A stretch of DNA of 64,000 nucleotides. Source: Stercorarius parasiticus (Eukaryota; Chordata; Aves; Charadriiformes; Stercorariidae). Positions 36,001-51,000 of the stretch are shown here, one piece after another; position 1 is the stretch's first letter, and each line of letters starts with the position of its first letter. The DNA is taken from positions 1,753,379 to 1,817,378 of the forward strand of contig VWZL01006771.1 in the NCBI GenBank assembly GCA_013396915.1, read 5' to 3'. Position numbers and translations under genes: made by a program. The notes beneath the pieces were generated by a model. It was not told where the DNA came from, did no database searches, and worked only from the letters and a program-made list of their open reading frames with translations.

Positions 36001-39000
36001 AATATATCCAAGCCATTCTATTTTAAGGACATACTTCATTCTTTTTTTTAAGTAAAAGTAAAATAGTGTAGGAAACATTGCTTTATTTTTGTACAACTAC
36101 ATCTGCTTTATAACAAGGATTTTGGTAAATATATATCCCATTTTATGTTAGACCACCTAGTAAACAAAGAATTAAATTTTTGTGTGAAGAATACATAATC
36201 CATAGAATTTTCTGTAGCAATGTACGCCATGTCCCAGAAGAAATATCAGAATCTCAGGTGATACGATAATTTGAAACTTGCCATCATAAGGAATTTAAAA
36301 AAAAATGTCTGGAAGATCCACATGACAGAAGGAGATTAGGTACTTATAAATCCATCATTCTAATGGTGAAAATTGGATAGATTTGTGAACATAAAACGGT
36401 CTTGGAGAGCTTTCTAACTCTTTAATGTTATTTTTCCTCTTTCCAGGATATCAATACTAAAAAGAGCATTGACAAATATTTAGCCTACAAAGTTGAAGAA
36501 GGTGAATGTGTACACAAGTTAGAGAAAGATCAAGAGTTGGATAGAGAGGGAGAAAGAAGACACAGAGAAAAAAAAGAATATTCTGTTGGGCCAGGAAAAG
36601 AGAGGCTCTCAAAAGAGAGAAGTCATAAACGTTATGAAAAGGAAGAAAAACATAAATCCAAGAGATCTAAAGAGGGATCTTCCCATGGAGACAGAGAAGA
36701 GCAACCAGCAGAAGCTACTGAGAGAGGAAAAAGTAGAGAAAATGAAAGAAAGAAGCGTGATCTAAGGGTTAGTTTTGTTAAGACTTTAAAACATTGCCTT
36801 ATAGCTTACTTTAATTGTTGATATATCATCATTGATAAGGTGAATAATAAAAATAATAGGATTGTAAGTCCACATTTTCTGAAATTTGAGGCTGAAGTGG
36901 TAGATTAAAATACTACATCTGCATTTAAGTATCCTAACCCAGAGCTGATTTCTTCCGTGAAATTTAAACTAGAAACTTGTCTATATGTTAGAAACGTCTT
37001 TTATTCATAAAATTCTTTATTGCTATGACTTTTGAAATTTTTGCTAACACTTTGAAGTGGATGTAAGGTTAGGCTAGAGGTCCATTAAAATGTATTGGTT
37101 GCCTTTATAGAAAAAAAATATGATTTTAATAACAGCTATTTTCCATGTTACCTGTAAAAGGAGCATGGTTATCTAACTCACAAGTAGGTATGTGAGTATA
37201 GATACCTTATATTTATTTTTTTTGCCTCTACTTCTGAAGCAATAGAATATCTTTTGTATTTCTAATACAGAGCATGATGTTATATCCTAGAGACTTAATC
37301 AAAACTTTGACATTTTTTACTGGTTTTTATAATACGAGTACTCATTCTACAAGAAGGAGCGAAGAAATATATAGTAATTTGTAACTCTTAAAATCAGTTA
37401 AGTTTTATGGAGCACAGAACCATTCAGATGGTCTAGGATAGTTTCTTCTGCTGCATAAAGAGTGAAGATGTACAAGCTTCTCAAAGAAAAGTTCAGAAAC
37501 ATATTTGCTAGTGAAAATACTAGGCATCTTCAGTGTAGGGGCCCCCCACAAGTGATTCCCGTAACTGACTTTCTGCAATTCAAAAGTCTATCAGGAGCTT
37601 GCTCAAGGTTTGACTTCCTTGGAAATTTACTCAAGTAGCTGATACAGAATATACACACTGATGCTGATGCTTCTGTCTCAGAGTTATGGGTTTTTTTTTT
37701 TCTGATGTTCATGGATGGAGAAAAGCACCTTTATCTTAAACAACCTATCGAATGCATTTCCAAACTCAGGCAACCTTCATAATACAGAATTTACGGTCAA
37801 GTCGCTGTACTGGGGATTAAAAATGCCAGAGACTGTTCTCTGTGTCTGGGTCCAACTGGTGTGAATTGTTGCAGTTCGTACTGTTAAAATCTCATTCCTT
37901 GAAACCCGCTGGCCACAGCCTACTGAGGTCAGCCCCTAGTCCCTAACAGTTTTTCAGGCATGCCTAGGGGTTGTTTAGGAAAGTGCTCTGGGCTCACACT
38001 TTAAGCAGTATACACTGGGCCCAGAGTAACATAGTAATGTGAAGCTTTCCTATCAAAAAGCCAGAATTTACTCTGGTAAAGCATTATAAGGTTTGGTTAA
38101 GCAAAGGAGTAGACTCAAGATCCCTTCTTCTTTCCTTTCTGAAATGCATTGCAGAAGGGGAAGTAGCCAAATTTCACTCCTGAGTATTTAATGTTATCAG
38201 GAGAAGCTCATATTGTGTGTATAGCCTATCTTTTATGGGTGTTTATTTTCTTTGCTTACCGTTTTTGTGAGGAGGAGATTATTCTGATGTTAGTTCATTC
38301 ACAGAACTTCCTACAAACAATTGCTCATTGAGAAATAGTATGTATCATTGAAATAATTCATTAGAAACCTTTCTTACTGTTTAATATTACTACTACTAAT
38401 ACAGGTTCATATACATATTTTATCCCAGCATTTCTGACACATGAATGTTGTGACTTCTTTTACAGAACAGTGAACACAAAAAAGAGAGGATTCAAGAAGA
38501 AATGAGCCATCAACGTGCAAGGTAAATTCAGAGATTTAAAGTACATGTATACGGTGTGGTTATCTACTAAGATTCAGTCACCACCAAAACAATAAGCATG
38601 AATTCTTGATCTCAAATATCTAGGGTGAATATAATTTTTTTCATAGGCCCTTTGTACAATACTGTAGCAATTAAAAAAAAAAAAGTCTGTTTTGCCTCTA
38701 AGAGGATTCATATAAAAATGTATGTATTTGTATTCCATTTATTCCATTGCATTCCATTTATTACGCAAGATATATTCTGCAGTCCTTGCGAACTACATGT
38801 ATATTAATCTGAGCACTTAATTTGAGAGACAGAAATGCTGTATTGTGCCACCTGGAAATTCCCTATGCAGTCATGTGGACACATGTGAGGTTCGTGATGA
38901 ACTACATAGGACTCTCTTATATTGTATATTTTACTTTGAATATCTCTACTTAGTTCCTACTCTGGATGGTATCTAAAGCATTAGATATATATAGCAAGTT

Positions 39001-42000
39001 TACCATTGTATGTGAAATGGAAAGATCCAGGTCATCCTCAGTAGGATCAGTAAAATTTCAGGATGATATTTCTAAGTTTTATTACTAGCAAATATAAAAC
39101 GTTACAGAAGTTCTCTCTATATATTTTAGTTCTCTTTTCATTCTTTAATGCTTCAGCCATGTGAAATTCCTATACAGCTTTCTGAAGTGTAACTCTACGA
39201 ATATGTTGTCAGCCACAATTCTCATTCTTAAACCCTAGCTTAGCTGCCTAGCCAAATAGAAGACTGGCATGCTGCCTTCTGGGGACACTGACAGACTCAG
39301 TGAAGTCACTACCATTATTAGTCAAGTATTACTACCGTTTCTTAAGCATGGGACAGATCACTGTCCCAAACCCCTGGTTCAGGCTTAAGCACTGTCAACA
39401 TTGAATCATTCTGATTTGTTATGAGAGGATCAAACCAAATTTTTAATTATATTGTTGCTTTTTCTTATGTTCGTCAGTCCCAGCAGCAGTATATATGGAC
39501 ACCCTCTTACTTAAGAAGTCAGAACATTCTTTTCTTGAAGTATGATACTCTACTTGTAAAATAATCAAATAGATCGTAAAGGAGTAGAGCTGGTTGGTGA
39601 TTTTCTCCTGCTCTCTGACCCTGATTGTATTGTCCTCATAAATAAAATCCTGAATGAAAGACCAGGTTTGAATGTCAGTCTACGATTCGGGTAGCTTTAG
39701 AGCACATTTCACCAATCTGATCTTGATCTCCAGTTTGCTGCAGACATTGATACAACTAATGGATGTGTGGGTTTAATAGGCTTTTTCCTCCTTACTTTTT
39801 CTTTAATTTTGAGGCAATTATAGGCATTAAATTTGGACAAGGTTTTTGCAGGTTTTAGTTGATTAATCACGTGGCTGTTTCATTATCATTTTGTATCATA
39901 AATAGAGATCTATCGAAGTATTTGTATAAATATTTCAATTTCTTGGAAATTTTCAACTGTTTTTTCCTTTTCAGGAAAAAAGACCTGTTTTTTCTAAAAC
40001 AACAAAAAAAAACCCAAACAGAAAAGAAAACCAAAACAGAAATCGTGCTTTCTTCTTAGTTAACCAATAAAAACTATGTTATTTTTTTCAGAAAGATTGT
40101 AAGTGATAAACTCATTGAAAAAGAGGAAAGAGACACAAGACAAGAGGTAAAACTGTTTTGGTTTTAGAACTTAGAATATTGCATTTTTCTTGAGATTAAT
40201 AATAATTACAATACATATTTTAATATAATGCCATTCTAAGATAGGATATATGTGTATTGGTCTTCAGGTATCTCCTAACCTCTCTTTCTGGATACAGCAT
40301 TAGAAAATTGATTTGTTCTGTATAAATTTTCTAAGCATTGAAGGTAGCCATCTATTGACCTGTATTTCAGTATCTTCTATGCTTAAAATAATTCTCAGTA
40401 AGTGGGAAGAGCTTAGATGTGTAATACAAATCATCTACAAATCATATACCCATACCTAAAGGATATTATTTCTTTCTATAAACAGCTGACATAGGCAAAT
40501 AATATGTAGTGTAAAACAAGCACAATGCAGTTAGCAATGAAATTCATATATGTTTCTTAAAACAGTTGCCATAAGAAAGAGGAAAGTATTTTTATATGTT
40601 TAAGTGGACAGGTGCAGACAGAACCAAGTTTTCATCAAGTCTGAAGCGCAAGCTGTAAAGACCTGGGTTTGTTTGGACTGGTCTGTGCAGATACAGCCTG
40701 ACTTTACCATAAAAAGTTTTAAAATATTTTGTCATATTTTCAACCATTTGTAACCATCCCCTGAAATCTAAATTCTGTCTTAGAATGTTGTAGGATTATG
40801 GTCCTAATCTAGAAAAAAGTAGTAGTACCTAATGAAGACATCGTTTTCAGTATTCTCATGTTATGGGCAGCCATATATCATTCAAAACCATACTAACTTC
40901 TGTTAAAACCTGGCTGTTTTCACGCCAGAAATACTTCTCTTTCAAAGATGTTCTAAGACCTCTATTACTCTTTTCTTCTAATTTCCAATACATTTCCATT
41001 ATTCTTGCTTTAGCACTAACATTTAGCTCAAGTACTTTTTTAGGATGCCCAGGTGGCCAAGAAGGCCAACAGCATCCTGGCCTGTATCAGGAACAGTGTG
41101 GTGAGTCAGACTAGGGCAGTGATCATCCCCCTGTGCTGGCACTGGTGAGGTCCCACCTTGAGTACTGTGTGTAGTTTTGGGCCCCTCACTACATTGAGGT
41201 GCTGGAGCGAGTCCAGAGAAGGGCAACAAAGCTGGTGAGGGGTCTGGAGAATAAGTCTTACGAGGAGCAGCTGAGGGAGCTGGGGTTGTTCAGCCTGGAG
41301 AAAAGGAGGCTGAGGGGAGACCTTCTCGCTCTCTACAGCTACCTGAGAGGAGGTTGTAGAGAGGCGGGGTTGGTCTCTTCTCCCAAGTAACAGCCGATAG
41401 GACAAGAGGAAACGGCCTCAAGTTGTGGTAGGGGAAGTTTAGACTGGATATTAGGAAAAATTTTTACACTGAAAGGGTTGTTAAGCATTGGAACAGGCTG
41501 CCCAGGGAAGTGGTTGAGGCACCGTCCCTGGAGGTATTTAAAAGATGGGTAGACATAGTGCTTAGAGATATGGTTTAGTGATGGTTTTTGTCAGAATTAG
41601 ATTGATGGTTGGACTAGATAATCAGAAAGGTCCCTTCCAACCCAGGCAATTCTATAATTCTATGATTCTTCCACTAATGAGCTTATAGAAAGTGTGTTTG
41701 TCTCTTCTCTGAGTTAATTTTGCAGACCTATGCAAGCCAAATTCATCATTCCTCTCATCATTCTAGCAGCTGTCTCTTTCTTTCAATTTGCATTAATTTT
41801 TCTTGAATATGGGTGACCAGAGTTGAACACAGCACTGAATGTGAATTTTCATCAGTGCCTTGTGTAATGCTGTACATGACATAAATACTTATCTGTTCCT
41901 GAAAGAAGCAGCTTTCTGACATATTCTTAGATTTAATCTGCACAGCTCTTACTGCTGTGGCCAACAGTCATCCTGGATCAACTAATGTGTTCAAATGGTT

Positions 42001-45000
42001 CCCTTCCTCTATTGTTTCCAGCAGCTGGCATACATTCTAATCTTTAAGGCCCAGATTCAGCTCACTTTTAGGGGTGTGAATTGTCTGTGGTGAGGACCTG
42101 AATTTCCAATTTCCTTTGTAGTTTGTGGAGAGAAATAGGCACTTCACTCCTTTTATATTTGGTCTGCTTTTCCATAATCTCTGTTTTTACTGGCAATAGG
42201 AGGCTATCTAGGAGGGTGAGATCTCTACTTAAGACTTCACTCAACAGGGATAATTAAATCAAATTCCATGGGCTCGAACTTTATGCTATTGAATTTCTTC
42301 ATATATTTGTTATTCCAAATACCACAGTCATCCAGGTATTCCAGTGTGATTTCCTAATCCTGCTTTGTATTGACAATGTATTCTTCATGTACTGTTTAAA
42401 GTAGGGACCTAGCTGTGATAGGATGATTCTGATTTTCTGTGGGAATGTAGGAGGTTCCTATGAGGACAGTAAGATTTGACAGCTACTGACAGGTGGAGGT
42501 TTTTAGTGTGTAAAAACTAAATGTGTAACAGATGCAATATTATAAACATCTGTGTGTTATTAATCTATAGGCATATTCAGAGATTATTATAGTAAAGTAC
42601 TAAAGATTATAACAATCTTTATGGGTGTATTATTACATGTGTCTTTGACTAAGTGGAATAAGGACTTAAAAAAACCCCCTGTATGAATTAGTTACTGCTG
42701 GATACCTGCAACCTTGCAGGCAGAACAAATTGGGGAGATTTTGGCTGGTTTTGGCCAGTTTTGCCCAAATAGACAACCTGACTAATACAACATATTCTTG
42801 ATCCAAAGATTGATCTGAGAAATTACAAAGCCGCAACCAGAAAAACTGAAGTACTGTAGTCCTAGTTCTAGGAGACTGATGACTCTGAAAAGTAAGGTAT
42901 CGAGAGAAGCTGTTTACTGTGGTATAATGTCCTTAATACTTTTCCAAGTACTACATTCTGTGAAAACTAGGTGGCTCTATCTCTTCAAGAGTTGTGAAAG
43001 GATCAAAAATGTGCCTAACTTGGAGTTTGACAGCCAGCTGCTATCCTTTGGTTGTAAATATGGAAGTAGGTAATAGGTGTGCTGTTATGCTAGATAATTT
43101 TCATAAAACCTAGCTTTTATTTCCATTTTGAAATCTGTTAAAATCCCTTACATGTGGATAATTTAGTCTATGACTTTGAAGAGGCTATTGAAGGCAAAGG
43201 CTAACTAAAGATTGGACAGATCGGTGTGTGTTGTTTTATGTTTGTTTGGGGTACTTGTTGGGGTAATTAAATGGCATTATTTTAATCAAGTTCAGTAAGC
43301 TAGAGAAAGGCAATTTCTTCAAAGTTATTTCAGGGATGCCATAAATATTATTCCATGTAAATACAGTAGAGGATTCAATGTTAACAAAATTATTTATGCA
43401 TAAAAATATCTTATTTTCCTGTTGTATCCATGTATGAGCTTTCCTGGTTCCAACATCTGCACTGTTTTATTAACAGATTGAGTCCTCCAGTATAACTTAG
43501 GTATAGGGGTAATTTTCTGTAATCCTCGAAAAAGTAGAACAGTCTTATTTTGTTACACCATCATAAGAACTACTGTACGCTATTGAAATTGTAGGCAACA
43601 TAGCGGTTTTTGTGTCTTTCCCGGTAAAAATACTGATGAGAAAACAGTTGGTTTTCCCAAAATAGGGTTGAGTTTTGTTTTGTCTTCCTGTATTACTATT
43701 TTAAGTCAATAATTATCATTTGTTAATACACTTTTATTCATATTTCTAAACTGAATTTGTTGTATGTTTCCTTGAAAATGTAGAAATACCTGAGAAGAAC
43801 ATTAACCTATATTTATACTAAGATTTGGCAGATAAAGATTTAAAGTTTTTGTAAGATTATTTAACAATTTAATTTATTTTTCTTGTTTAGGAAATGAAAG
43901 ATACACATATCTATAATTCAGACATGGGATTTGATAACTTTTCAGCAAATTATGAAGATGATTTTGAAGTAAGTAAAAGCATACAATTGTCCTTTTGAAG
44001 TAATTCTCATGTAGCAAAACAGTGATTAACTTTATTCACAGAAATAAAAATTACAGGATATCACATGGCTTTTACTTATTCTTTTCTGGTGACAGTGACC
44101 TTAACTTGGCTAACAGTAGATAATAGTAATTAAAATGTTATGTAGAAACTCTCTGCTATCTATTTACTTAGTTTTCATCAGGGGTTTGGAACCAACCTTT
44201 ACTTTTGAGTTGAAGTCTTTCTGAATTTCATTTGTTGACATTGAAATTATTTTGAAATTATTTTCCGTGAAAAATGCTGAATTTTTTAAATAATGGGAGC
44301 AAATAATCAATTTCAGGAGGAAAAAAAAGCCTCATAGTTTTTCATTGCAAAAATATCATGAAAAAAGTATTGACACACATCAGTCCACTAATTTGTTTAA
44401 TTGAACTCTCTTACTTTTAGCTCTCTCTTCCTAGAGCTGTTTGCTCTCAACAAGAGAGTGTTGCATATACTTTCATTGGTAGCTGAACCAGCTTCATCTT
44501 TGTTCAGTGTAACTAGAATTCATCTCCACTTACATTAGAAGCTGTTGAGCCGTTTACTATAGTAGCCCTTTGCAATTCAGTGGAGAGAAATGAGCACATT
44601 TAAGACTTGTTCATATGATTTGTGTTAGGTGATTATTTTAGCATGAGATGAATTGTCTTAATTAAGGTAACTATTAAAGTATGAGCCTTGTGCATGGACT
44701 TGCAAACAGATAGTGTGGTAGTTAGGTAAATTTGAGCCTGCCACTGAAGGGCAGCTTGAATTAAAACTATCAAATAAACAACTTTATACATCTGTGAAAT
44801 ATTTATGCCACTGAATCTGTCATTTTCTTTCTTTAAAGATCACATAATTCACTAAACGTGTAGTTCCTACTTTAGGATATTTAGAAAAACCAAAAAGGAA
44901 TCTATTTTGGGCGCTGAAGAAAAACACTGTGGGATTATCTTCTCTTGATTAAAATTACCACACAATCAAGACATGCCACTTTCTTTCTATCAAACAGTTA

Positions 45001-48000
45001 TTTTAAAATGTTTTTCAGTCAGAGGATTTATAACCATCGGTATGAGAATTTTATTTTTATTTTGACAGTATTTTATAGTTTCTTAAAAAAGATCTTGAAA
45101 AATACATCTGTAATCCATGTTTATTAGTTATTGAAAGTCCTGTTACTTTTAAAGGATTATGAAGATGATTTTGATGATGATGAAGACAAAAGTGGTGAAG
45201 AAAAAGATGCAGAAGAAAACCTAAGGGAGATTCCGTTTTCCAGAACATCAGAAATTGAAGAAATTCAAAGAGCTATTAGTGCAGAAAATGATAGAATTTG
45301 TACTTCATTGCCAAAGAAAGTTGAAAATGTAAAAAAGGAGCCAATCATTGGTATGTGACTAGATACCATTCTTTTTTTATTAAATGTATGAGTAACACAT
45401 ACAACTTTGGAGTAAACAGGTCACTTTTTCTAGAAGTCTGCCTTGAGGCAGAAATCTGGTCTTCTGGATGAGTCACTTAGGTTTGTGGGTAAGTACTGTA
45501 ACTTTCACATTGCTAAAGAATGATTCAGAGGCATTACTAATCATTTAAAATGTGAAGTATAAAAATTTACAGACTGACATTTAATATGTCTTATTTTGGG
45601 TAAGAGAAGGATATGAGAGTCTGGATTTTGAAAACTGGAGGAGTGCTAGAACAGCGTGGGGCTTCCGGTAACATTAATTTGCCTTTTTCTTTTAAGCAAA
45701 GTTGAAGCCACTGCTCTGGGTGGGAAGGCAAGAGAAATACAGATACTAGTTAAATATATAGTTCTACATCGCTTTTAAAATGCAGAGTTTTTTTTCTGAA
45801 ATGTGACTATGGAATTACTATCTTGTATTCAGTTGATCTGATAGCTGTGCCAGATCTATTTATTTAACTAACTACAGCTGTGGTTCCCCTTTGCACTTTC
45901 CACTCACGTGAATGTCAGTATAGAATCATTGTGCAAAAGAATCTTAAACAGCTTTTTACTCTAGTTCATACAAAGTTAGTAGAGTCATGGAAGAACAGCA
46001 TGGAGTTTCTGTAAGTCTTTATGGTATCAATAGATTTTCAGTTAAGTAGTCATTGCAAGTCAGAACCAGTATACTGTAATACAAATTTATTCTTGCAGAT
46101 TTATGCAATTATTGTTTTGTTTCTAATAAACAATATCAAATCAGTAAAATAATTCCATTAATGTTATAGATCTAATGAACGGGATGGAATTGTAATATAG
46201 AATCGGATTTTTAAATTCTGAATTGTAGCACTTACTGCTTTATTGTAAATTACACAACCCTCTTTTTTGATAAAATATTTATCTCATTTGGTTAAAATGA
46301 TTGTTGATCATTCTGGTGATGATTTTTAGAAGTTTAAAAGCATTTTAGAAGTATTATCTAAAAAGGCAGTCTTTCTCTGAGGAAGTGAAACACCATTGGT
46401 CCTGAGTGGAAGGTGGATATTAAGGTCAGTTAGCTACCACCTAGCCAGGAAAGGGAATAAAATCAACATGACATCAGATATTGTAGTTGTTCCATTAACT
46501 GTGACTTTTAAAGCAACAAGTTTCAATGTTTTGCTTATTCATCCAAGGGCATCAGTTAAGCTTGTGTTGATGAGTTTCTCCACAAGCTGCAGGCATTTAA
46601 TTCTTATTTAGAGGTGTAGCATGCACATGGTGTATTCTGTGTGAATTTGGTATGATTTTTAAATTCGTGATAGAGCATTTTACTGTACACAGGGGAACAA
46701 AGGACCTGCTAATGGCAGGAGAAAGAGAGAGACACTTTCTTCTGAAATTAAAATTAAAATGGCCAGTCATTTTGAATTGATTGATAAAGGACCATGATAA
46801 GGGAAAAATGCTGACCCATTACTGAAGTTGACCAGCTTCTTGTGCTAATAACTGTGCTAGAACACTTTGTGTAACGTGCAAACTAGTAACTTCTAGTAGC
46901 TGTGTTGTAATACATCTGTTGCTTTTTAGACTTACTGCTTTACATTTTAATGCACTATAAAGTGTGAATTATAACACTAATAATGTTTTGTAATATCACA
47001 GNNNNNNNNNNNNNNNNNNNNNNNNNNNNNNNNNNNTCTTTTTGTGGAATATTCATGGATTTTCAAATGGCAAACCAACGACAAAGTAGCCGAAGTATGG
47101 CTAGTAAGCAGAAGTAAGTGTATTTTAAATAATCCACACAAAATGGCACCACACTACGTGAGATATAAATTTTTTTATTATATTTGAAATATGTGAAGTT
47201 TATAATCTTGAGAGTTTTAGAGTCAAATATTATTTTGTAAGCTAACAGTATTTAGTTCTTAAGTAAATACAATTTACAGGCTTTGCTGCGTGCTATTTTA
47301 TAACAGAAAGCTATATATCAGTTTATGTGTGTATCATTTTATTACAGAATGATTTGCCAGAATTGTAATTTCTTTGTATTATTCTTCAGTCACTTAATTG
47401 GATATTGGCTTATAATTTCAAAGAGCAAGCCCTTTAGCTGCTCTCAGGGCTCTGCAGAACTGTAATTTCTTGAAATAATCAAGACTCTATATGGTACATA
47501 CTGTTGCCAAAATAGCATGTTCCTTTTTAGGGATAACACCAGTTGGTGTAAAAACATGTTATTACTGATCTAAAATTGATCTCGATTTGAGACATCTAAG
47601 ACAGCTCTGTATTAAAGAAAAAAAATGATGCCTGTTTCTTGTGGAACTTGCCAGGAGCTCCAGATTTATCTGAAACACTGTATGTAACTCCAATTTTCTG
47701 TTACATCAATTGGACGCATAAAGCAAGAATATTGAATTTTATTGATAATACTGGATTCCTCTGCTTCTTGGCTGTATGTCAGTGGCTAACCTTCACATGA
47801 GGGAGATTTTATTGTCTAGGCTGTCTAATTCACCTTACCTAAATTTATATGCCCAAATTTTACACGAGTTCATTGTCTAGGCTTCCTCTCTAGACAGTGG
47901 AGACAGATTAGGAAATTCAGGAAGGCAACTCTTTGAAGATTTGCCTTCTGAAATGATTGTCAGCCTCTACTAATTACGTGCTATGGCTGATTATGACTAT

Positions 48001-51000
48001 GTATATAACTTTGTGTACATGCCAACAATGTATATAGCCTGTGAAGATAACTAGCATTTTCATGGAAAGAGAAAGGGTTTGTGGAATTTAATGCTGTGAC
48101 AGTACATTGCTACCAGTGGATAGACTGGAAGCATCCCATAAATGACCTGTGGCACTTTGGAGCTGTAAGTATTAATAAGAGGCTTATTAGTTTATTTTAA
48201 GGATTTGTCTGCATGTATCATTAAGATTTGTAACTAGGAAGCAACTTTCATACGTTTGAATTGGATCTCGGCAATCTGTGCCCACAATATTGGCGAAGAA
48301 CTGGTGTACTAGGAAGTAGAAGTAAAAATAAAATGTGGGTAAGAAAATGCAATAGATACCATGAAGTAGCAAAAAGGATATGTGAAAATTGCCCTTGTGC
48401 ATAAAGAAAAATCCAGCCTAAAATATCAGAGGACAAATTTCAGCTCATGTTACTCTAGTCTTTTCCCTTTTCAAAGACTACCTTACTGAGAAGAAACTGC
48501 AACTAGAATATGCATCTGTGAGACTGTTTAGATATGGAATTGCTACATAATTGTATCTGGGTTGTATTTATATTAAGTATGTTAAAAAACTCTGAAAGTG
48601 CAAGAGAGAGAAAGGGAGACAACAAAAATTTTCTCATTGTCAAGTAATCTGTACTATAGTAAGAGCGTGGAATTAAGTTGTAAACATACATCTGTATGTA
48701 ATTCAAGCAGTTAACTCTTAAAATATTTTAACAGTTTTATGACATTAAAGTAGATAGATAGTTGTGTGAATTGTGACGAAGATTGACTGTCTTTTCATTA
48801 TCCATACATACATGGTAGGATGATAATGTCACATAAATGTTTTAATATCACATAAAAGTTTTTTACTTGTCAGAGGAAGATAGAGTATATTAAGGAAGAC
48901 TTGTTTTCCAATTAAGAATCAAAATAGAGTTTTATTTGTGAGCAAAGATGAAAAAATTAAGAATTGAGGCAGGCAGAAAATAAAAGGATTGAGGGGAGCT
49001 GGATAAGGCAGTTGAGTTATTTTCTTATCATTCCAGCAAGGGAATTTAGGAAGATGGAAGGATTTGGTACTTCATAGGACGAAGAGATTCAGGGATCTCA
49101 AATACTGTACAATGTGCTAATCTTGTTCAAAACAAAAAATACGAGTGGAAAAATGTGTAGTCTTCCTCAATCTTGAGTACTCACTTTCATAGCATTTAGT
49201 TTAAGTCCAGTGGTCCAATAACTGATGGGTTTTGGAGGCCTGCTTTATGGGGAAGAGGTCAGTATTATGTCCACAGGTTATGAATCAACAATAAATTCAT
49301 TTAATGTATATATTTAAAATATATTTCAGGATTGCTGCTTTTGTTATCTGTTTCCCTAGTGATGTAAGTCTAACAAACCCAGGACATTAGAGATGATCTT
49401 TATAAAACATGTACACATATAGGTGATGTAAATTAATAAAACGAGTTTAGGAGACTTAGCCTCCATCCTAACTCTAGGAAGAAAGATACATTCTTCTGTT
49501 ACCTCGCAGAACAGCTTTTGAATACTTAGGCAAGATGATCATGCTAGGCTTTGACAGTTTGAGTTTAACAATAAACCACATAAGTTTACCATTTGCAATC
49601 AGTATTACATTTTCAAATATGATAATTATCTCAGCATAACATTAAATGATAATTCATAACAATATCATATGTACTTCTGCTGATATACTTTTATCTGTCA
49701 ATTAATTTTGGTACAGCTTCAATTAGCATAGATCAATGGATTGCTAGATCTCTGGTACTGTACAAAATCATGTTGTTTTTCTTTTGGAATACCAAATACT
49801 TGGTCTTAACCATTTTTGTGTTTCTCTCTTGTGATTCGTTCTAAAGAAAACGGAGTTCAGAACTTCTCCCACTAATTGATCTGGACTTCTCAGTTAGTTT
49901 TTCCTTACTGGATTTGCCTCCTGTAAATGAGTATGATATGTATATCAGGAATTTTGGTAAAATGAACACTAAGCAGGTGAGTAACAAATACGCTGTAATA
50001 TTTAAATCCTGAAAGTGCTGATTCTTGTTCTAGAAAATCATTTTCCTTACAAAAGGAAGTTACTAAAGCTAATGGGACAGTAAAGTAATAATTAGTAATT
50101 TTCATCTCTAAGCCTTAGTTACCATAAAGCAATGATATCGAAACTTTTGGCCAGACAGGCCATTTCCTTTCTGTATTGGAAGAGGACTCTCATGTTCCTT
50201 CCCATTTTCTAAAGGACTTTCTGTATGTCTGTGGCTCGCTGTCCCAAGTGTGCTGGGTTTAGAGTTTATGCATCATGTAAGACATTCTGTATTTTTGCTG
50301 TAAGTCTAGCACTCTTGTGTGAAATGTGGTAAAATCTGCATGCACAAAATAGCGACACTCTGTCAGTATGCTTAGGTCTGAACTTACAAACAGAAGAGCT
50401 TGAGCACATCAGTTTTTTTATACTGATGTGTTTTTTTTAAAGTGACTATTTAAGTTCTGTTCAGTTATATGCTGTCCTTCTTATCTGTGTCAACCATATA
50501 TTGATCACTTCATCTTTCTACTTTAGGCATATGTTCAGTGTAACGAAGACAATCTTGAGAGAGACATTCAGACTGAGGAAGTTGAGACACTGGAGAAATG
50601 GACACAGCATCCAGGAGAAAGTGCCCTTGTATCTGGAGGTGAAGAATGTTTTAATCTTATTCATTTATAGATGTATGCATGTAAACTTTCTTTTTTGTAC
50701 CCGTTAATTGTCAGAATTTGTAATGTGGCAGGCTGTGTTGATAGCAAACTGCTATAGGCACTCTGAATCCCCTTGTGGAGGGGGGGGAGAATAAGTGGCA
50801 GAAATAGTTTCTTCCCTCTGAATGGCTGTTTCTCTTGGCAGCAGATATGATTCCCCAGCAGATCTTGTTCTTCAGTACTGTTACTTCTGCTGAAGAAAGT
50901 TGATTCCTGCCACTCTCTTGCTTAAAAATTACATTGGTCTTATGGTTTTCTTAATTGATTCCCTTTTGAAACTTCCAGTTTCATTTTGGTTTTAATTTTT

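Noticed and set aside
41106..41405. minus-strand open frame near 41.2 kb
   Set aside because: It is the antisense of the CR1 reverse-transcriptase remnant.
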